Shown here one piece after another: positions 30,575 to 41,534 of a DNA stretch of 64,000 nucleotides. The notes under the pieces were generated by a model. The model searched no databases, had not been told where the DNA came from, and saw only the letters and a program-made list of their open reading frames with translations. Source of the stretch: Trichobilharzia szidati (lineage: Eukaryota > Platyhelminthes > Trematoda > Strigeidida > Schistosomatidae). The position numbers and the translations under genes were made by a program. Positions within the stretch are counted from its first letter, which is position 1, and each line of letters starts with the position of its first letter. The DNA lies in the NCBI GenBank assembly GCA_944472155.2, contig OX235277.1, positions 25,678,804 through 25,742,803 of the forward strand, given 5' to 3'.

Positions 30575-31760
30575 TAAAGAGAAGATTTGTAGCTCAGGTG
30601 GATGATTTTGGTGTGGTTGTGTTCTCTGAGCTGGATAGGTAATTTTGCGAAGCTTTCATCGCCCTGCTTACTAGGCAACATCTTCCTTCAGCGCATACGC
30701 TTCAATTTGAATTGAAGTGAGCTTTTAGATTTCTCCACCAATTTATTAGTCATCTCTCCTGGTGGGTAACCTTGGACGTGATTGGTTGTTTTTGTGTATT
30801 TTCACACCTTCTAGGCTACTTGTATTGGTACTGATTGTTTCTTTGACGTGAAGTTCGTCTATTTCAGTGTGTCTATTGACTGACGACTCACTGGAAAACC
30901 AGATTTCTAAAAACTCTCTAGGATTCTTGGTGTTTCCTCTGTCTAATATTTGAATATTGTCCCAGTCTAATTGATGTCCGTGTTGTCTGTATGCATTGAT
31001 TGGTGTGAGGGAGTGAATGTCATGTCTTTTGACAGCTAGTTTATGATCATGGATACGAAGACGAAGACGATGTCTATTTTGGTCAATGTAGTGTTTTTCG
31101 CAGTTGTTCCAAACTTATTTCGTAGATGATGTTGGTTTTATCTTCTTTCACTGTGAAGTGATTTTGTTGGTTTGTGTGCGACTTCAATTCCTAAAAGTTT
31201 AAAGGGTCTTGCAGTGATTTCTGAGATGTCCTTTATATATGGTAGGGCGATTTTCTTTGTGCTTTCCTTGACGGCTTTTGGTTTGATAGGTATATGTCTT
31301 TTGATGAAATTCCGTGGACAACCATTCTTTTGGAAGACGTCCATGAGATATCTTTCTTCAATTTTCCTTAGGGTGGGAGTGTTGCAATGAGACCTGAATG
31401 GCCCTCTTGAATAGTGTTTATATGCAATTCCTTTTGTGTGTTATTGGATTGTTGCTGTTGTAATTCAGTATTTGGTCTGTGTGAGTTGATTTTCTATCAA
31501 CTTGAGTTTCTAATTCCCCTGTGGTTGTTCGCTTGACTAAGACGTCCAAAAATGGGATTTTGTTCTCGGATTACTCTTCTCTCTTATGAATTTGATGTCG
31601 TTGAAAATGTTGTTTATTAAGTTGTGAGTTTTATCCAACTCGTTTCTGTTGATTCTTACAAATGTGTCATCTATGCAACGTATCCAAATCTTGGGTTTGA
31701 TCTTTGGTAGGATTATGTTTTCGAGCCTTTGCATCACTGCTTCTGCGATCAATCAGTTCC
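30575..31760 (-). mobile_element. PLE-B Penelope-like element: RT palm to 3' end
   Basis: Minus strand: Arg-Cys-Ile-Asp-Asp-Thr-Phe-Val (31665-31690; palm with Tyr to Cys), Lys-Thr-His-Asn-Leu-Ile-Asn-Asn-Ile-Phe, then Arg-Tyr-Leu-Met-Asp-Val-Phe-Gln-Lys-Asn-Gly-Cys-Pro, Leu-Pro-Tyr-Ile-Lys-Asp-Ile-Ser-Glu (31138-31344), a GIY-YIG remnant (about 30950-31130), and a 3' tail ending GCTACAAATCTTCTC at about 30580. In-frame stops and frameshifts are present. Immediately right of it (31760-31970) lies the same 3' tail in plus orientation, giving an inverted terminal pair. Confidence 0.87.
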
Positions 31761-31970
31761 AATACACGTAACCTAGAGGGTGTGGATAAACACAAAACAA
31801 CCAATCACGTCCAATGTCACCGGGAGAGATGACCAATAAACTTGTGGAGAAATCTAAAAGCTCACTTCAATTCAAATTAAAGTATGCGCTGAAGATGTCA
31901 CCTGGTAGGGTGATGAGAGCTTTGCAAATTAACTATCCAGCTCAGAGAACACAACCACACCAAAATCATA
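31760..31970 (+). mobile_element. PLE-B 3' tail, inverted flank
   Basis: Plus-strand CACAAAACAACCAATCACGT, GAGAGATGACCAATAAACTT and CCAGCTCAGAGAACACAACC are the reverse complement of the tail at 30590-30800. Truncated at its right end against a PLE-A element. Confidence 0.8.
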
Positions 31971-33055
31971 TCAATTATAATCACACAACTTCGAAACTTG
32001 AGTTTTATAGTTTTCTTTGTCCTCTCCTATTTGTCATCGTAGGGGTAGTAGAATTTTCCATATATCTGGGACAGGTGATGAATCATTCCTATTGCATGTA
32101 TTTGCAGTTGATTCGATAAACAAGGCTTCTGTTATCAATCTCTTCCTCCACCCTGTGACATTAGATTTTAAAACTGTCATCCTATCCCAACCTATTGTAT
32201 GGTTGTGTGTAATTGCATGTATTGAGTGGTATAGGTGAACTATTCTCTAGATTTCTTCTCCTATTCGGATCAACTAATCTAGATTTTGCTGCTAGGTTTT
32301 TATGCTCGGCTAGTCTAACTGCCCCTGTTCTACTAGTTTGACCTATGTATTTGACCTGACAATCATTACACGCAGGGTATTAGATAAACTAAATTGTTTT
32401 GTTTAAAGGTTCCACAGCATTGATCCTCTAACTGATAAAGCTTGTTTCTAATTGAGTTTGTGGGTGGTTTGAATGCCAGCCACTTTTATTCCTGCCTTGT
32501 TAAGAATTCTGCATAAAGTTTCCGAGGTTTCTTCCTTGTATGGAATTACTACTGATGATTTAGATTCTTTATTGTTGGTGTTGTCATTATCTTGCGCATG
32601 TTTGACATGCATGCAGTCATTAATATTACTATTATTATTATTGTTATCACTACCACTACTACCATTATTTATTTTATTTTTACATTTCCCTACATACTTT
32701 CCGACTAATTTATCAGGGTAATTATTAAGTTTCAAAGCTTCTCTTATATTTATCACTTCCTGTCTTAGATTTCCCTTGGTACAACTTAGTTTTTGTGCTC
32801 TGTCACTTAAACATTTCACCAATCCTATTTTTACTGAAATAGGATGAGATGATCGGAAGCCCAAATATCTGTTTGAATGTGTGGGTTTCCTGTAAACACT
32901 AGTGTGTTTTAACTTCCCATCTTCTTTGCTTTTTACTCTACAATCTAACATTGGAAGCTCCACCTCATTCCTGATTTTCCAATTCATAGGTGGTGAATTG
33001 AATCGCCTCCACCTTTGAGTGTGTGTGTGATACATCTAATAAACAAACTTATATG
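31970..33055 (-). mobile_element. PLE-A Penelope-like element
   Basis: A 195-residue minus-strand frame (32448-33035) has Met-Leu-Asp-Cys-Arg-Val-Lys, Val-Tyr-Arg-Lys-Pro-Thr-His-Ser-Asn-Arg-Tyr-Leu-Gly-Phe, then Val-Lys-Cys-Leu-Ser-Asp-Arg-Ala, an Asn/Ser-rich microsatellite-expanded linker (ATT repeats at 32625-32645), Thr-Leu-Cys-Arg-Ile-Leu-Asn-Lys-Ala-Gly-Ile-Lys-Val-Ala. The GIY-YIG part follows in other frames at 31990-32400, with Glu-His-Lys-Asn-Leu and Thr-Gly-Ala-Val-Arg-Leu. The best preserved PLE-A in the window, still with stops. Confidence 0.87.
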
Positions 33056-33104
33056 GAATTACTTACTACCACAGTGCCCAAGTTTTACACACATATTAAT
33101 GTGT

Positions 33105-33410
33105 TTTGTTCTAGTTTGAGACTCATCGGCAGTATGCACACCGACGAAACCCACCTATTACTGGCCTGAAGACAACTGGTAATATGGCTCAAAATCGTTC
33201 TCATGAGCTGGCCTAATGGTCTACGAACTTGCCTTATAACGAGAAAGTTCTGGTTTCGAACCCCTGTGGATGAGTACTGATGAAGAGTCAGTTCCAAACT
33301 GGACTGACGAAACGGCCGTGCATTACTCCCCGTAGGTTTTCCAATGGTTCTCTAACCTTTGTCAGCTCACGATGAAATCATGCAACCAATCAATCCGAAT
33401 CCCTACAAAC
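33105..33410 (+). mobile_element. HHR-SINE, tail type B
   Basis: tRNA-like B box GGTTTCGAACCCC (33251-33263), then a hammerhead segment 33274-33328 with CTGATGAAGAG, GACGAAACGGCCG (stem III changed to CGG/CCG, a compensated pair) and a mutated cleavage site. The tail ends CCCTACAAACCAATA. It lies ~150 bp upstream of an SLC37 exon. Confidence 0.82.
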
Positions 33411-33558
33411 CAATACGTGAATAACAGTAATAATATTAATATTATGTGAGCGTTACATCACAATGCTACGTGTCTTTTTCTATTTCGCAGGAACATTTCC
33501 TTAATAATATTCGTAATAATAATAGTGATAAATAAACTCCATTTTTCTTTTGTCTTAG

Positions 33559-33711
33559 GCTTACTTATTCCCTTGGGTTTGTTTGTTAACGGGCCATACT
33601 GTTTGATTACAACAGCCGTATCAGCTGATCTTGGTACACATCCATCATTGGCGCAGAATTCACGTGCATTGGCTACTGTAACAGGCATAATTGATGGAAC
33701 AGGTTCAGTTG
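33559..33711 (+). CDS. SLC37A: SLC37-family antiporter, exon for TM10-TM11 region
   Basis: Acceptor TGTCTTAG; 153 bases entering with two bases of a split Gly codon and leaving with one base of another. Encodes Leu-Leu-Ile-Pro-Leu-Gly-Leu-Phe-Val-Asn-Gly-Pro-Tyr, Leu-Ile-Thr-Thr-Ala-Val-Ser-Ala-Asp-Leu-Gly-Thr-His, and Thr-Val-Thr-Gly-Ile-Ile-Asp-Gly-Thr-Gly-Ser-Val. The Asn-Gly-Pro-Tyr and Ala-Val-Ser-Ala-Asp-Leu-Gly-Thr-His motifs are diagnostic of SLC37A1/A2/A3. Donor GTAAGT at 33712. Confidence 0.97.
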
Positions 33712-33778
33712 GTAAGTAGTGCTGCTCTTTTCGTCTTTTGTTTTCATTCTATTCTATTATTGTCTCACGGATATTTTT

Positions 33779-34020
33779 TTTTATTCCTTTACGTTCTCAG
33801 TGGAACATAGGGCAGCTTCAAGTTACAGGCTTGAAGTTTCGGTAGCAATCGTATTTATTTTTATGCGATGGGATTGCTAGCCAGCCTCATGCCCAACCTT
33901 GCTTCTTTACCAGTCTTATTTATTACTGCCTTAGCGAGATAAAGGAGTGCGTCGGTGGCCGGGGATCGAACCACCTGCGTGGTTGGTGAACATTCTACCA
34001 CCGAAGCACACAACATGGTA
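33779..34020 (-). mobile_element. SINE-P copy with tRNA-like head
   Basis: The minus strand starts GTGTGCTTCGGTGGTAGAAT, with A-box-like sequence and B-box-like GGTTCGATCCCCGG at about 33960-33975. It then gives the shared body and ends in AATAAAAAAAA. About 70 bp downstream of an SLC37 exon. Confidence 0.75.
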
Positions 34021-34249
34021 GATAGAAGGCAAATATTCGTCCTTAAAGACATCGAACCTCTTCATATCTTTCACTCTAAATGACCTTGTTTCATTGTCAT
34101 CGGGAAGAACAGAGTAAAGTGCTATTCAGCATACACATGTCCTTTGTGATCAACAGACAACCACTAGAAATAATGTAAGTTGGTAAATGTATCCCTGCTG
34201 TGTGATTTTGTAAGCAATTAATCCATCAGAGGTGATGTAACTCCCTAAA

Positions 34250-34670
34250 TAAACTTTGATTGGATACTGGTAACTAGTGTGATGTGTCTAGTCCTTTGTT
34301 TGTTTGGTTTAGACTGAATTCTGTCAGTCAGATTTGCAATGTCGCCACCGTTCTAGGTAGCTTGCCATCACGGTGCACATTAATTCGATGATATTAGATG
34401 GTTGAAGGCAATCGGCCAAAGGAAGCCTTGCCTGACCTAGGTTTCGTGCTAGTCGGCACTCACCAATTAGCAAGACGTATCTGCAACTGCCTTGAAGGAA
34501 CCCATGTCTCTTCTGAGGAGATTCGAACCCACGTCACCCAGTGCTGCCTGCAATCAGAGACGTTACCACTGAGCTCGCGATTGACCTCATGTAGGACGGT
34601 ATTGGATACTTTGATTGGACACTAGTCAGTAACTAGTGTGATGTGTCTAGTCGTTTCTAAATATGTTAAG
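34250..34670 (-). mobile_element. SINE-Q copy with repeated ends
   Basis: The minus strand reads AGCTCAGTGGTAACGTCTCT (A-box-like) and GTGGGTTCGAATCTCC (B box). AGTAACTAGTGTGATGTGTC-type sequence appears at both ends (34270 and 34640). The related copy 51916-52287 has a perfect target-site duplication. Confidence 0.75.
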
Positions 34671-34989
34671 TGACATGAATGTCTTTGTATTGCATTTATA
34701 AAACTCAGATGAGTCACTTTTAGAGTAGGCAATCAGATGCAAGTATACTATACGGGTGTTGGTGATTTCAGCGCTATGCTACTGAAACCTTCTTGATAGC
34801 TGGACGAAGTCGTTATCTTTCTTTACTATCTAAAGAATCTTTTACATTTTACTATTCTCTATTTGATTCATTCTTCTCTGCTCACATTTAAGTTTCTCCA
34901 TTTCTAGTGTCGCTCTGTATCTGTTGTGTGTGTATGTGTGTGTGAGCACGTACTACTGTGTAAATTTATACAGTTATCTGTCTGCCCAG

Positions 34990-35205
34990 CAAGAATAATG
35001 TGAAATCATTCCTAAAAGAGTGGTAGAATGCTGGCCAACCAGTCTGAAGTTCTATTCGTGGCTACAGACACACAATCGTAAACCTCACTTAGCTGGTAAT
35101 GAGACCGTCTAAAAGGTAAGGTTGAGTGTAAGCCTAACAGCTCCAAACTCCGTTAAAAGAGAGAAAAACACTTCTCCTGAAACAACTTTATAGCTCTAGC
35201 TTGAA
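34990..35205 (+). mobile_element. Diverged SINE-P-like copy
   Basis: GTGGTAGAATGCTGGCCAAC and CCTAACAGCTCCAAACTCC blocks match the order of SINE-P at 45850-45990 loosely. The head lacks a clear B box. Confidence 0.45.
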
Positions 35206-35349
35206 GCTGTATGTTCCATTTAGACTGTAAAGGAGTAAAATTAATTAAATTTAAAAATGTCTTTATTATTGCTAATAGTAATGTTTCAAATTATAAAGTA
35301 CTGTGTTCACTATTCATCTCCTTTTCATCTGTTATTCTGCTTTTCTTAG

Positions 35350-35447
35350 GTGCAGCTCTGGGTCCGTTATTATGCGGCCTACTGAAACCGTATGGTTGGT
35401 CAGTTATCATTGTTATGCTTATGATAGCATTAGCTTTAGCTGCTATT
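35350..35447 (+). CDS. SLC37A: SLC37-family antiporter, exon for TM11-TM12
   Basis: Acceptor TTTTCTTAG; 98 bases completing a Gly codon, then Ala-Ala-Leu-Gly-Pro-Leu-Leu-Cys-Gly-Leu-Leu-Lys-Pro-Tyr-Gly-Trp and a hydrophobic segment ending Ala-Leu-Ala-Leu-Ala-Ala-Ile, in phase 0 at a GTAAGT donor (35448). The family normally has a further ~25-residue cytoplasmic tail with a Leu-Val-Tyr-Lys-Glu-like motif; that last exon was not found. In the proposed corrected layout it would lie toward the 8400-8899 gap. Confidence 0.94.
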
Positions 35448-35845
35448 GTAAGTCAATGCTTTATTTTGGTTGGTCAATTAAAATTAATGAATTGTATGTA
35501 ATTGGTTAATTTGGGTTTTTAGAAACCGGCTGATTAATTGGTTAGTTCAATCATCATCATCAAAGCTTTCATCCTTATAGTCTCTATTATATTATCCTAC
35601 TCAATCCAGGCATTATTGAAGGGGCTGGAACACTGCCCAGTTCGAAGCATGTGGTCGCTCTAAGAGACTACCACCCTCTTGAGCTTTTCTATTTGAAATC
35701 TGATCCCAAAGTTAGTGAAGCAGAGTCAGGAGTTACGTCCCCAGTGTTATTGGTCGATCTATCCTTCTGCAGCCCGTGTAGACCGTAGCTGTGGAATCAG
35801 GGTTTTCAAGTTCTCCTAGCCACACAAATCTCGTAACATTTGGAT
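35448..35845. other. SLC37 intron sequence, unresolved
   Basis: Contains an ATC microsatellite (about 35552-35563) and GC-moderate sequence with no recognised repeat. No terminal SLC37 exon could be supported. Confidence 0.45.
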
Positions 35846-36815
35846 ATGATAGAGAAGATTTGTAGCTCAGACAGACCAAATACTGAATTACAACATCAAC
35901 AACCCAATAACACACAAAAGGAATTGAATATAAACACTATTCAAGAGCGTCAGCCAGGACTCATTGCAGAACTCCCACCTTAAGGAAAATTGAAGAAAGA
36001 TATCTCATGGACGTCTTCCAAAAGAATGGATATCCACGGAATTTCATCAAAAGAAATCTACCCCCCCCCCTCAAGCCAACCTATCAAACCAAAAGCCGCC
36101 AAGGAAAGCACAAAGAAAATCGCCCTGCCGTATATTAAGGTTATCTCAGAAATCACTGCAAGACTCTTCAATCCTTTAGGAATTGACGTCGCACACAAAC
36201 CAACAAAATCACTTCACAGTGAAAGAAGATAAAACCAACATCATCTACGAAATAAGTTTGCAACGACTGCGAAAAACACTACATTGGCCAAAATAGACGT
36301 CCCCTTCATCTTCGTATCCACGAACATAAGCTAGCCGTCAAAAGACATGACATCCACTCCCTCATATCACTCAATGCATACAGACAAACACGGACATCAA
36401 TTCGACTGGGACAATGTTCAAGTACTAGACAGAGGAAGCAACAAGAATGCTAGAGAATTTTTAGAAGCTTGGCATTCCAGTGAATCATCAGTTAATAGAC
36501 ACATCGAGATAGACAAAATTTATCAACCGATAAGAAAGAAATTTTACACATAAAGGGTCAAAGTTCAAGTTAAATAAACAATCAGTTCCAATACAAGTAG
36601 CGTAGAGGGTGTGAAAACACACAAAAACAACCAATCACGTCCAAGGTTACCCACCAGGAGAGATGATTAATAAACTCGTGGAGAAATCTTAAAGCTCACT
36701 TTATTTCAAATTGAAGTATGCGCTGAATATGTCACTTAGTAGGATGATAAAAGCTTCGCAAATTAACTATCCAGCTCAGAGAACACAACCACACCAAAAT
36801 CAGATAAATCTAGAT
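35846..36815 (+). mobile_element. PLE-B element with GIY-YIG domain
   Basis: Begins with ~30 bases of the PLE-B 3' end inverted (GATAGAGAAGATTTGTAGCT), then plus-strand sequence: Arg-Tyr-Leu-Met-Asp-Val-Phe-like block (35985), Leu-Pro-Tyr-Ile-Lys-Val-Ile-Ser-Glu-Ile-Thr-Ala-Arg-Leu-Phe (36120-36180), Ala-His-Lys-Pro-Thr-Lys-Ser-Leu, then GIY-YIG remnants: Cys-Asn-Asp-Cys-Glu-Lys-His-Tyr-Ile-Gly-Gln (36258-36292), Asp-Arg-Gly-Ser-Asn-Lys-Asn-Ala-Arg-Glu-Phe-Leu-Glu-Ala-Trp (36428-36474). A C-run at 36059-36068 interrupts the frame. The 3' tail ends at about 36815. Confidence 0.88.
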
Positions 36816-36954
36816 GTCCACCAGTCTGGCGGTTGTAAACCCCAGCCGTTCGTCTTCACTCTTTTACTTTTGTGAAGGACACCGTCCTCCACCCAACCCT
36901 CCAAGCCGCGTGAATCTAGTGAATAGAACTTACCTGGCACACTATCTGTCTGTC

Positions 36955-37745
36955 TGTTTTCAACATAGAACTTTGCATCGATGTGCAGCAGTTCGATGTA
37001 GCACACAAAGCAAGAGAAGAAAGTAAAAATAAATGCAAAACAGAGACAATAGACAGGGATATGAGACAAGAGGAATAGTAATAATGAAGAACAATATAGT
37101 TTCATAGGAATTATAAGTCTGAAGAAGTGGATGCATCTGCGCCAGTCATTGACAACGATTTTGAGCCATATCGTCGATTGTGTTTCAAGCCATTTGTCTT
37201 TACCGTCTCGAAGATCCCAACCAGCCAGCCAGTCTACACCTTCCTACGTGAATGGCTTAAACTAACTGTTGTGGATTTCATTGACTGGTGCCATGTTTTG
37301 GTATAACCGCTGCTAGCTCTTTTCCAACCTGATCCATCCTATGTCAGTCAGCTAACATCACCTGTTGTAAAGGAAGGCGATGACTAGGCTAAGCAAACGT
37401 GACACATGTCCTAGCCATATATATATAGCTGTCTCTTTTCCAATCTGACCTTATGTCACCAACATTGCCCGTCGAGAAAAGCGATGACTAGGCATGCATG
37501 CGTAACACATGTCCTAACCATCTCAATCGATGCACTTGCTTCACAGCCTCGTCGATTGATTTCCCCTCCTACCTAACTAGCACTCGACCGAAGCCTAACT
37601 TCAATATTGCTCACCCTTTTATACCACTTCACACGGGAGATAGAATACAGACACCTATGATTAAAGAAAGCTAGCCAGCCTTTTCATGTCTTCCACTCTC
37701 AATGGCCAGGTCTCACAGCCATAAAAGAGGATGGAGTGGACACTA
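36955..37745 (-). mobile_element. nLTR-2 3' end, minus strand
   Basis: The minus strand begins at the Val-Leu-Phe-Tyr-Gly-Cys-Glu-Thr-Trp block (about 37690-37740) and runs through Tyr-Asn-x-Val-Ser-Asn-Ile-Glu-Val to the 3' untranslated sequence near 36955-37080 (CAAAGTTCTATGTTGAAAAC on the minus strand). Two copies of a ~60-bp block (37375-37400 and 37475-37510) indicate a small internal duplication. Head-to-head with the copy starting at 37765. Confidence 0.82.
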
Positions 37746-37764
37746 ATTACACTGGTAAGTGAAA

Positions 37765-38575
37765 TGTAAGATGCTGCTACAGGACTGGACTACGTCAACT
37801 CCAAGCTTAGTGATAGGGAGGGAAGTGATAGAACATGTTGACCACTTCACCTATTTAGGAAGTTGTATCAGCACCAACGGATTGATTGGTGACGAAATCA
37901 CAGCACGGATCCAGAAAGCTAGGGCTGCTTTCGCTAACTCACACCGTCTCTGGCGTAGGCGTGACATCCGGCTGTCAACCAAGGGACGTGTATACTGCTC
38001 AGCAGTTCGCTCCGTCCTTCTCTATGGCGGTGAGACGTGGCCATTGAGAGCGGAAGACATGAAGAGATTGTCTGTTTTTGACCACAGATGTTTACGATCT
38101 CTTTCTCGCGTTAGGTGGTATAATAAGGTAAGTAATGTTGACGTTAGGCGTAGAGTGTTGGGCAAAGAGGGAAAATCACTCGAAGAGGCTATAAAGTTAC
38201 ATAGATTGAGATGGTTAGGCCACGTGCTGCGCATGCCTAACCATCGTCTCCCCCGACGGACGGGCATTAGTAGCTGATATAGGTGCAGGTTGGAGAAGAG
38301 TAAGTGGTGGCCAAACAAAAACATGGCCTCATCAATCCATGAAATCCCTGACAGTTAAACTGAGTCAGGTAGGGAGATGCAGACTTCCGGGTTGGGGCCC
38401 TCGGGACTCTAAGAATCAATGGCTGGAGACAATAGGTGACATGGCTCAAAATCGTTGTCAATGGCTTATACAGATGTATTCAGTCTCTTTAACCTTCATA
38501 CTCCTTTCTACCATTACTCATTCTGTTTCACTCTTATACTTGTCAAAACTCTTGTAGGATTATTTTTATCCTACA
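37765..38575 (+). mobile_element. nLTR-2 C-terminal RT segment, largely open
   Basis: A 172-residue frame (37759-38277) starts Met-Leu-Leu-Gln-Asp-Trp, then His-Val-Asp-His-Phe-Thr-Tyr-Leu-Gly-Ser-Cys-Ile, Ala-Arg-Ile-Gln-Lys-Ala-Arg-Ala-Ala-Phe, Leu-Trp-Arg-Arg-Arg-Asp-Ile-Arg-Leu, Val-Leu-Leu-Tyr-Gly-Gly-Glu-Thr-Trp, Asp-His-Arg-Cys-Leu-Arg-Ser-Leu and Trp-Leu-Gly-His-Val-Leu-Arg-Met-Pro. After a frameshift at about 38265 the last block (Leu-Pro-Gly-Trp-Gly-Pro-Arg) follows to 38480. The palm is missing, so it is 5'-truncated. One of the least decayed nLTR-2 stretches here. Confidence 0.87.
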
Positions 38576-38758
38576 GATTTAGTCCTCCCTCAATACTGAC
38601 AACACAGAGTCTGGGCTTAGCAATAGTTAAAACAGAATAACTTGACTTTAACTTTATCTGTTTCTAAAACATAAAATAAACCATACAATTACACCAAGAA
38701 AAATGTACAAATCCATTGTCATTACAAAAATAGGACAAAAACGTACCGAACAGTATTG

Positions 38759-39254
38759 NNNNNNNNNNNNNNNNNNNNNNNNNNNNNNNNNNNNNNNNNN
38801 NNNNNNNNNNNNNNNNNNNNNNNNNNNNNNNNNNNNNNNNNNNNNNNNNNNNNNNNNNNNNNNNNNNNNNNNNNNNNNNNNNNNNNNNNNNNNNNNNNNN
38901 NNNNNNNNNNNNNNNNNNNNNNNNNNNNNNNNNNNNNNNNNNNNNNNNNNNNNNNNNNNNNNNNNNNNNNNNNNNNNNNNNNNNNNNNNNNNNNNNNNNN
39001 NNNNNNNNNNNNNNNNNNNNNNNNNNNNNNNNNNNNNNNNNNNNNNNNNNNNNNNNNNNNNNNNNNNNNNNNNNNNNNNNNNNNNNNNNNNNNNNNNNNN
39101 NNNNNNNNNNNNNNNNNNNNNNNNNNNNNNNNNNNNNNNNNNNNNNNNNNNNNNNNNNNNNNNNNNNNNNNNNNNNNNNNNNNNNNNNNNNNNNNNNNNN
39201 NNNNNNNNNNNNNNNNNNNNNNNNNNNNNNNNNNNNNNNNNNNNNNNNNNNNNN
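38759..39254. other. Assembly gap (496 N)
   Basis: Separates the contig carrying the SLC37 C-half exons from that carrying the N-half exons. The right edge falls inside a PLE-B copy. Confidence 1.
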
Positions 39255-39740
39255 TGGCGCCTTCGAATTAGAATCCAAGAACACAAATCAGCCGTCAAAA
39301 GACACGATATATATTCTTTAGTATCAATGCATGTAGACAATTATGGACATCAATTTGACGATTGGGATAATGTCAAAATCTTAGACAGAGGAAACACCAA
39401 AAGTGCCAGGGAATTCCTAGAAGCCTGCATGGTACTCAAACGAATCAGCCAGCGATTAACAAACATGTTAATATAGACCAAATATACCAACTAATGAAAA
39501 GTAAATCATGTGACCAGAAAGTTTAAAATCCAAGTCAATAGAAAATGATCAATACATATGTAAAGATGGTTACCGGGAGACGCAATTATATCACTCATGG
39601 AAAATTTAAATCAGTTCACTTTATGCTAAAAATTGCACTGAAGGGGGATGTTGTCCAGAAGAACGGCGAAAGCTCCGCAACTAAACCAACGAGCTCAGAG
39701 AACAAATCATGCAGCTGAGCTACAAATCTTCTCTATTATT
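39255..39740 (+). mobile_element. PLE-B C-terminal fragment
   Basis: Starts at the gap with Leu-Arg-Ile-Arg-Ile-Gln-Glu-His-Lys-Ser-Ala-Val-Lys-Arg-His-Asp, then Asp-Arg-Gly-Asn-Thr-Lys-Ser-Ala-Arg-Glu-Phe-Leu-Glu-Ala, as at 36300-36470. The 3' tail ends GAGCTACAAATCTTCTCT at about 39737. Confidence 0.85.
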
Positions 39741-39799
39741 TCAACGATCAGATTATTTTATCTATATGTCAAATATAAGTGTGTATACTAATCAGAATT

Positions 39800-40740
39800 A
39801 CCTCCATTGAATTATTTTCTATATATACGTGTTCTTCAACTACTCTAAAGATAAACTATCGCATTTGACCACTTCCATGTGTATCTACCAATTCACCTGC
39901 TCTTGTGGAGCGAGGTATATAGGTCGTTCGATGCGCGTTTTATCCAAAAGAGTTCGAGAACACCATCCCACCTGGCTACGGAAAGGTAACAACGGAGCAA
40001 TAAGGAGCGCCATTATTGAGCATATACTCAACACTGGTCATTCGATTTGCAAGGAAAAGTCGTTCAAAGTCATCTATAAATTCAAAAGAAGCCTTCTAAA
40101 ATCGACAAGCTTCCGTATACTTTGTATTGCTGAAGCCTTAGCGATTTGGATGGAAAAGCCCGAGTTATGCACACAGAAGAAACTTCTCCATCCCCTCCTA
40201 CTACCGTGGGTTTAATTCCAAGTTTATTTGTCATCAACATTTTGTTATCAAATTTTTTGCAATTTTCGTATAACAATTTTTAGTAACTAACCCATTCAAT
40301 CTTTTCACCTATTATCTAGTTTATTTTCATAATTGTCTCCAAACTCCTTCACTAGCATCTAATCTTTCTAAACATGTCCATATTACGTAACTCTACTCAC
40401 ATCTTACCAATCTTCACCCCACTTAGTTACAACTTTGAGTATTAATCACACAGTTTAACTTCTTCATTATTTTGATGATGTAACTCTACTCACATCTTAC
40501 CAATCTTCACCCCACTTAGTTACAACTTTGAGTATTAATCACACATTTTAACTTCTTCATTATCTTGATGATATAATCAACAACCCACACTAACTGTTAT
40601 TTTGATTTTGACAAACCTAATGTACACACACACACACAAAATAATTGTATATATATTTGCGACTGTACAGCTAAGTGAATGAATTCGCCGAAAAGAGACT
40701 CTTCGCTGAACTAATTTGTTCTTATTTCAATGTCTTAATG
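39800..40740 (+). mobile_element. PLE-C GIY-YIG domain, open, with 3' region
   Basis: The 128-residue frame 39829-40215 is an uninterrupted GIY-YIG module: Met-Cys-Ile-Tyr-Gln-Phe-Thr-Cys-Ser-Cys-Gly-Ala-Arg-Tyr-Ile-Gly-Arg (39877-39927, the Tyr-Ile-Gly being the YIG half), Leu-Ser-Lys-Arg-Val-Arg-Glu-His, Glu-His-Ile-Leu-Asn-Thr-Gly-His, Phe-Lys-Val-Ile-Tyr-Lys-Phe, Ala-Glu-Ala-Leu-Ala-Ile and Lys-Pro-Glu-Leu-Cys, ending Leu-Pro-Trp-Val-stop. The RT is absent (5' truncation). A perfect-looking 93-bp tandem duplication lies in the 3' region at 40387-40572. Confidence 0.88.
40387..40572. repeat. 93-bp tandem duplication
   Basis: Two units (40387-40479 and 40480-40572), both starting GTAACTCTACTCACATCTTA, differ at only a few bases. 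Located in the 3' region of a PLE-C copy. Confidence 0.9.
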
Positions 40741-40909
40741 GGTATATTTCGCGAATATATACGTGTGTCGAATGGATAAAGAGGACTTCATTTGTTGGTC
40801 TTTATATTGTACAAATAATTCAAACGATTCGCCAAATGATAAGATAGGAAACAGCTAGAAGAAACAATCAATCAAGGAGGAGCCTATTTTTCATAATTTA
40901 GCGAAATCT

Positions 40910-41495
40910 TCTAACGAGTTGATCACAGATTAATATCAGGTAGAGAGAACCATTGAAAACCAGCCAGGGAGTACTGAACAGCCAGCTGTTTCGTCAGCCT
41001 AGTTTGGGAATCATCGGCAGTACGCACCCACACCACTGCCAGGGTTCGAACCAAGGACCCTCCAAACCAAACCAAATTATAGAAAATTAATCTGATGCTC
41101 GCTAGTAACTTGCTACAGGATGGAGTTCCCTGCAGTTGTAGTAATACGTCGTGACCAGTGAGGTCCATCCGGATGTCACGTGTGGGGGTGGATGTCCCAC
41201 CGACGACATTGGTTGAGGTCGTGCTAAATCAAGAATTGGTAGAAGTCAGAATTCATGAGCCATTGAGTCGGGTGCCAGTGGCTGAATGGTATACGAGCTT
41301 GCCTTGTAACCGGAGGGCCTTGGTTCGAACCCTGGCAGTGGGACAGGTGCGTACTGCAGATGACTCCCAAACTAGGCTGACGAAACAGCTGTCCAGTACT
41401 CCCTGGCTGGTTTTCAATGGTTCTCTAACAGATATCAATCCGTGATCAACTCGTAAAAACATAACTAACCCTTATAAACCACGCTATAGAAAGTT
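40910..41495 (+). mobile_element. HHR-SINE with inverted 5' copy
   Basis: 40917-41065 is an inverted 3' part (minus-strand hammerhead 40973-41023). It is joined directly to a full-length plus copy, 41066-41492, with A box TGGCTGAATGG (41280), B box TGGTTCGAACCC (41322) and hammerhead 41351-41400 (CAGATGA in place of CTGATGA; GACGAAACAGCTGTCC intact). It ends in the type A tail AACCCTTATAAACCACGCTA. Confidence 0.88.
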
Positions 41496-41534
41496 CTTCT
41501 AATCTGCTTTACAACCTACAGTTTTCAACGAAAA

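Noticed and set aside
7559..41340. tRNA-like heads of the HHR-SINE as Leu/Ser-type tRNA genes
   Set aside because: A and B boxes are at roughly tRNA spacing, but copies are numerous, lack complete acceptor stems and always continue into the ribozyme-bearing body.
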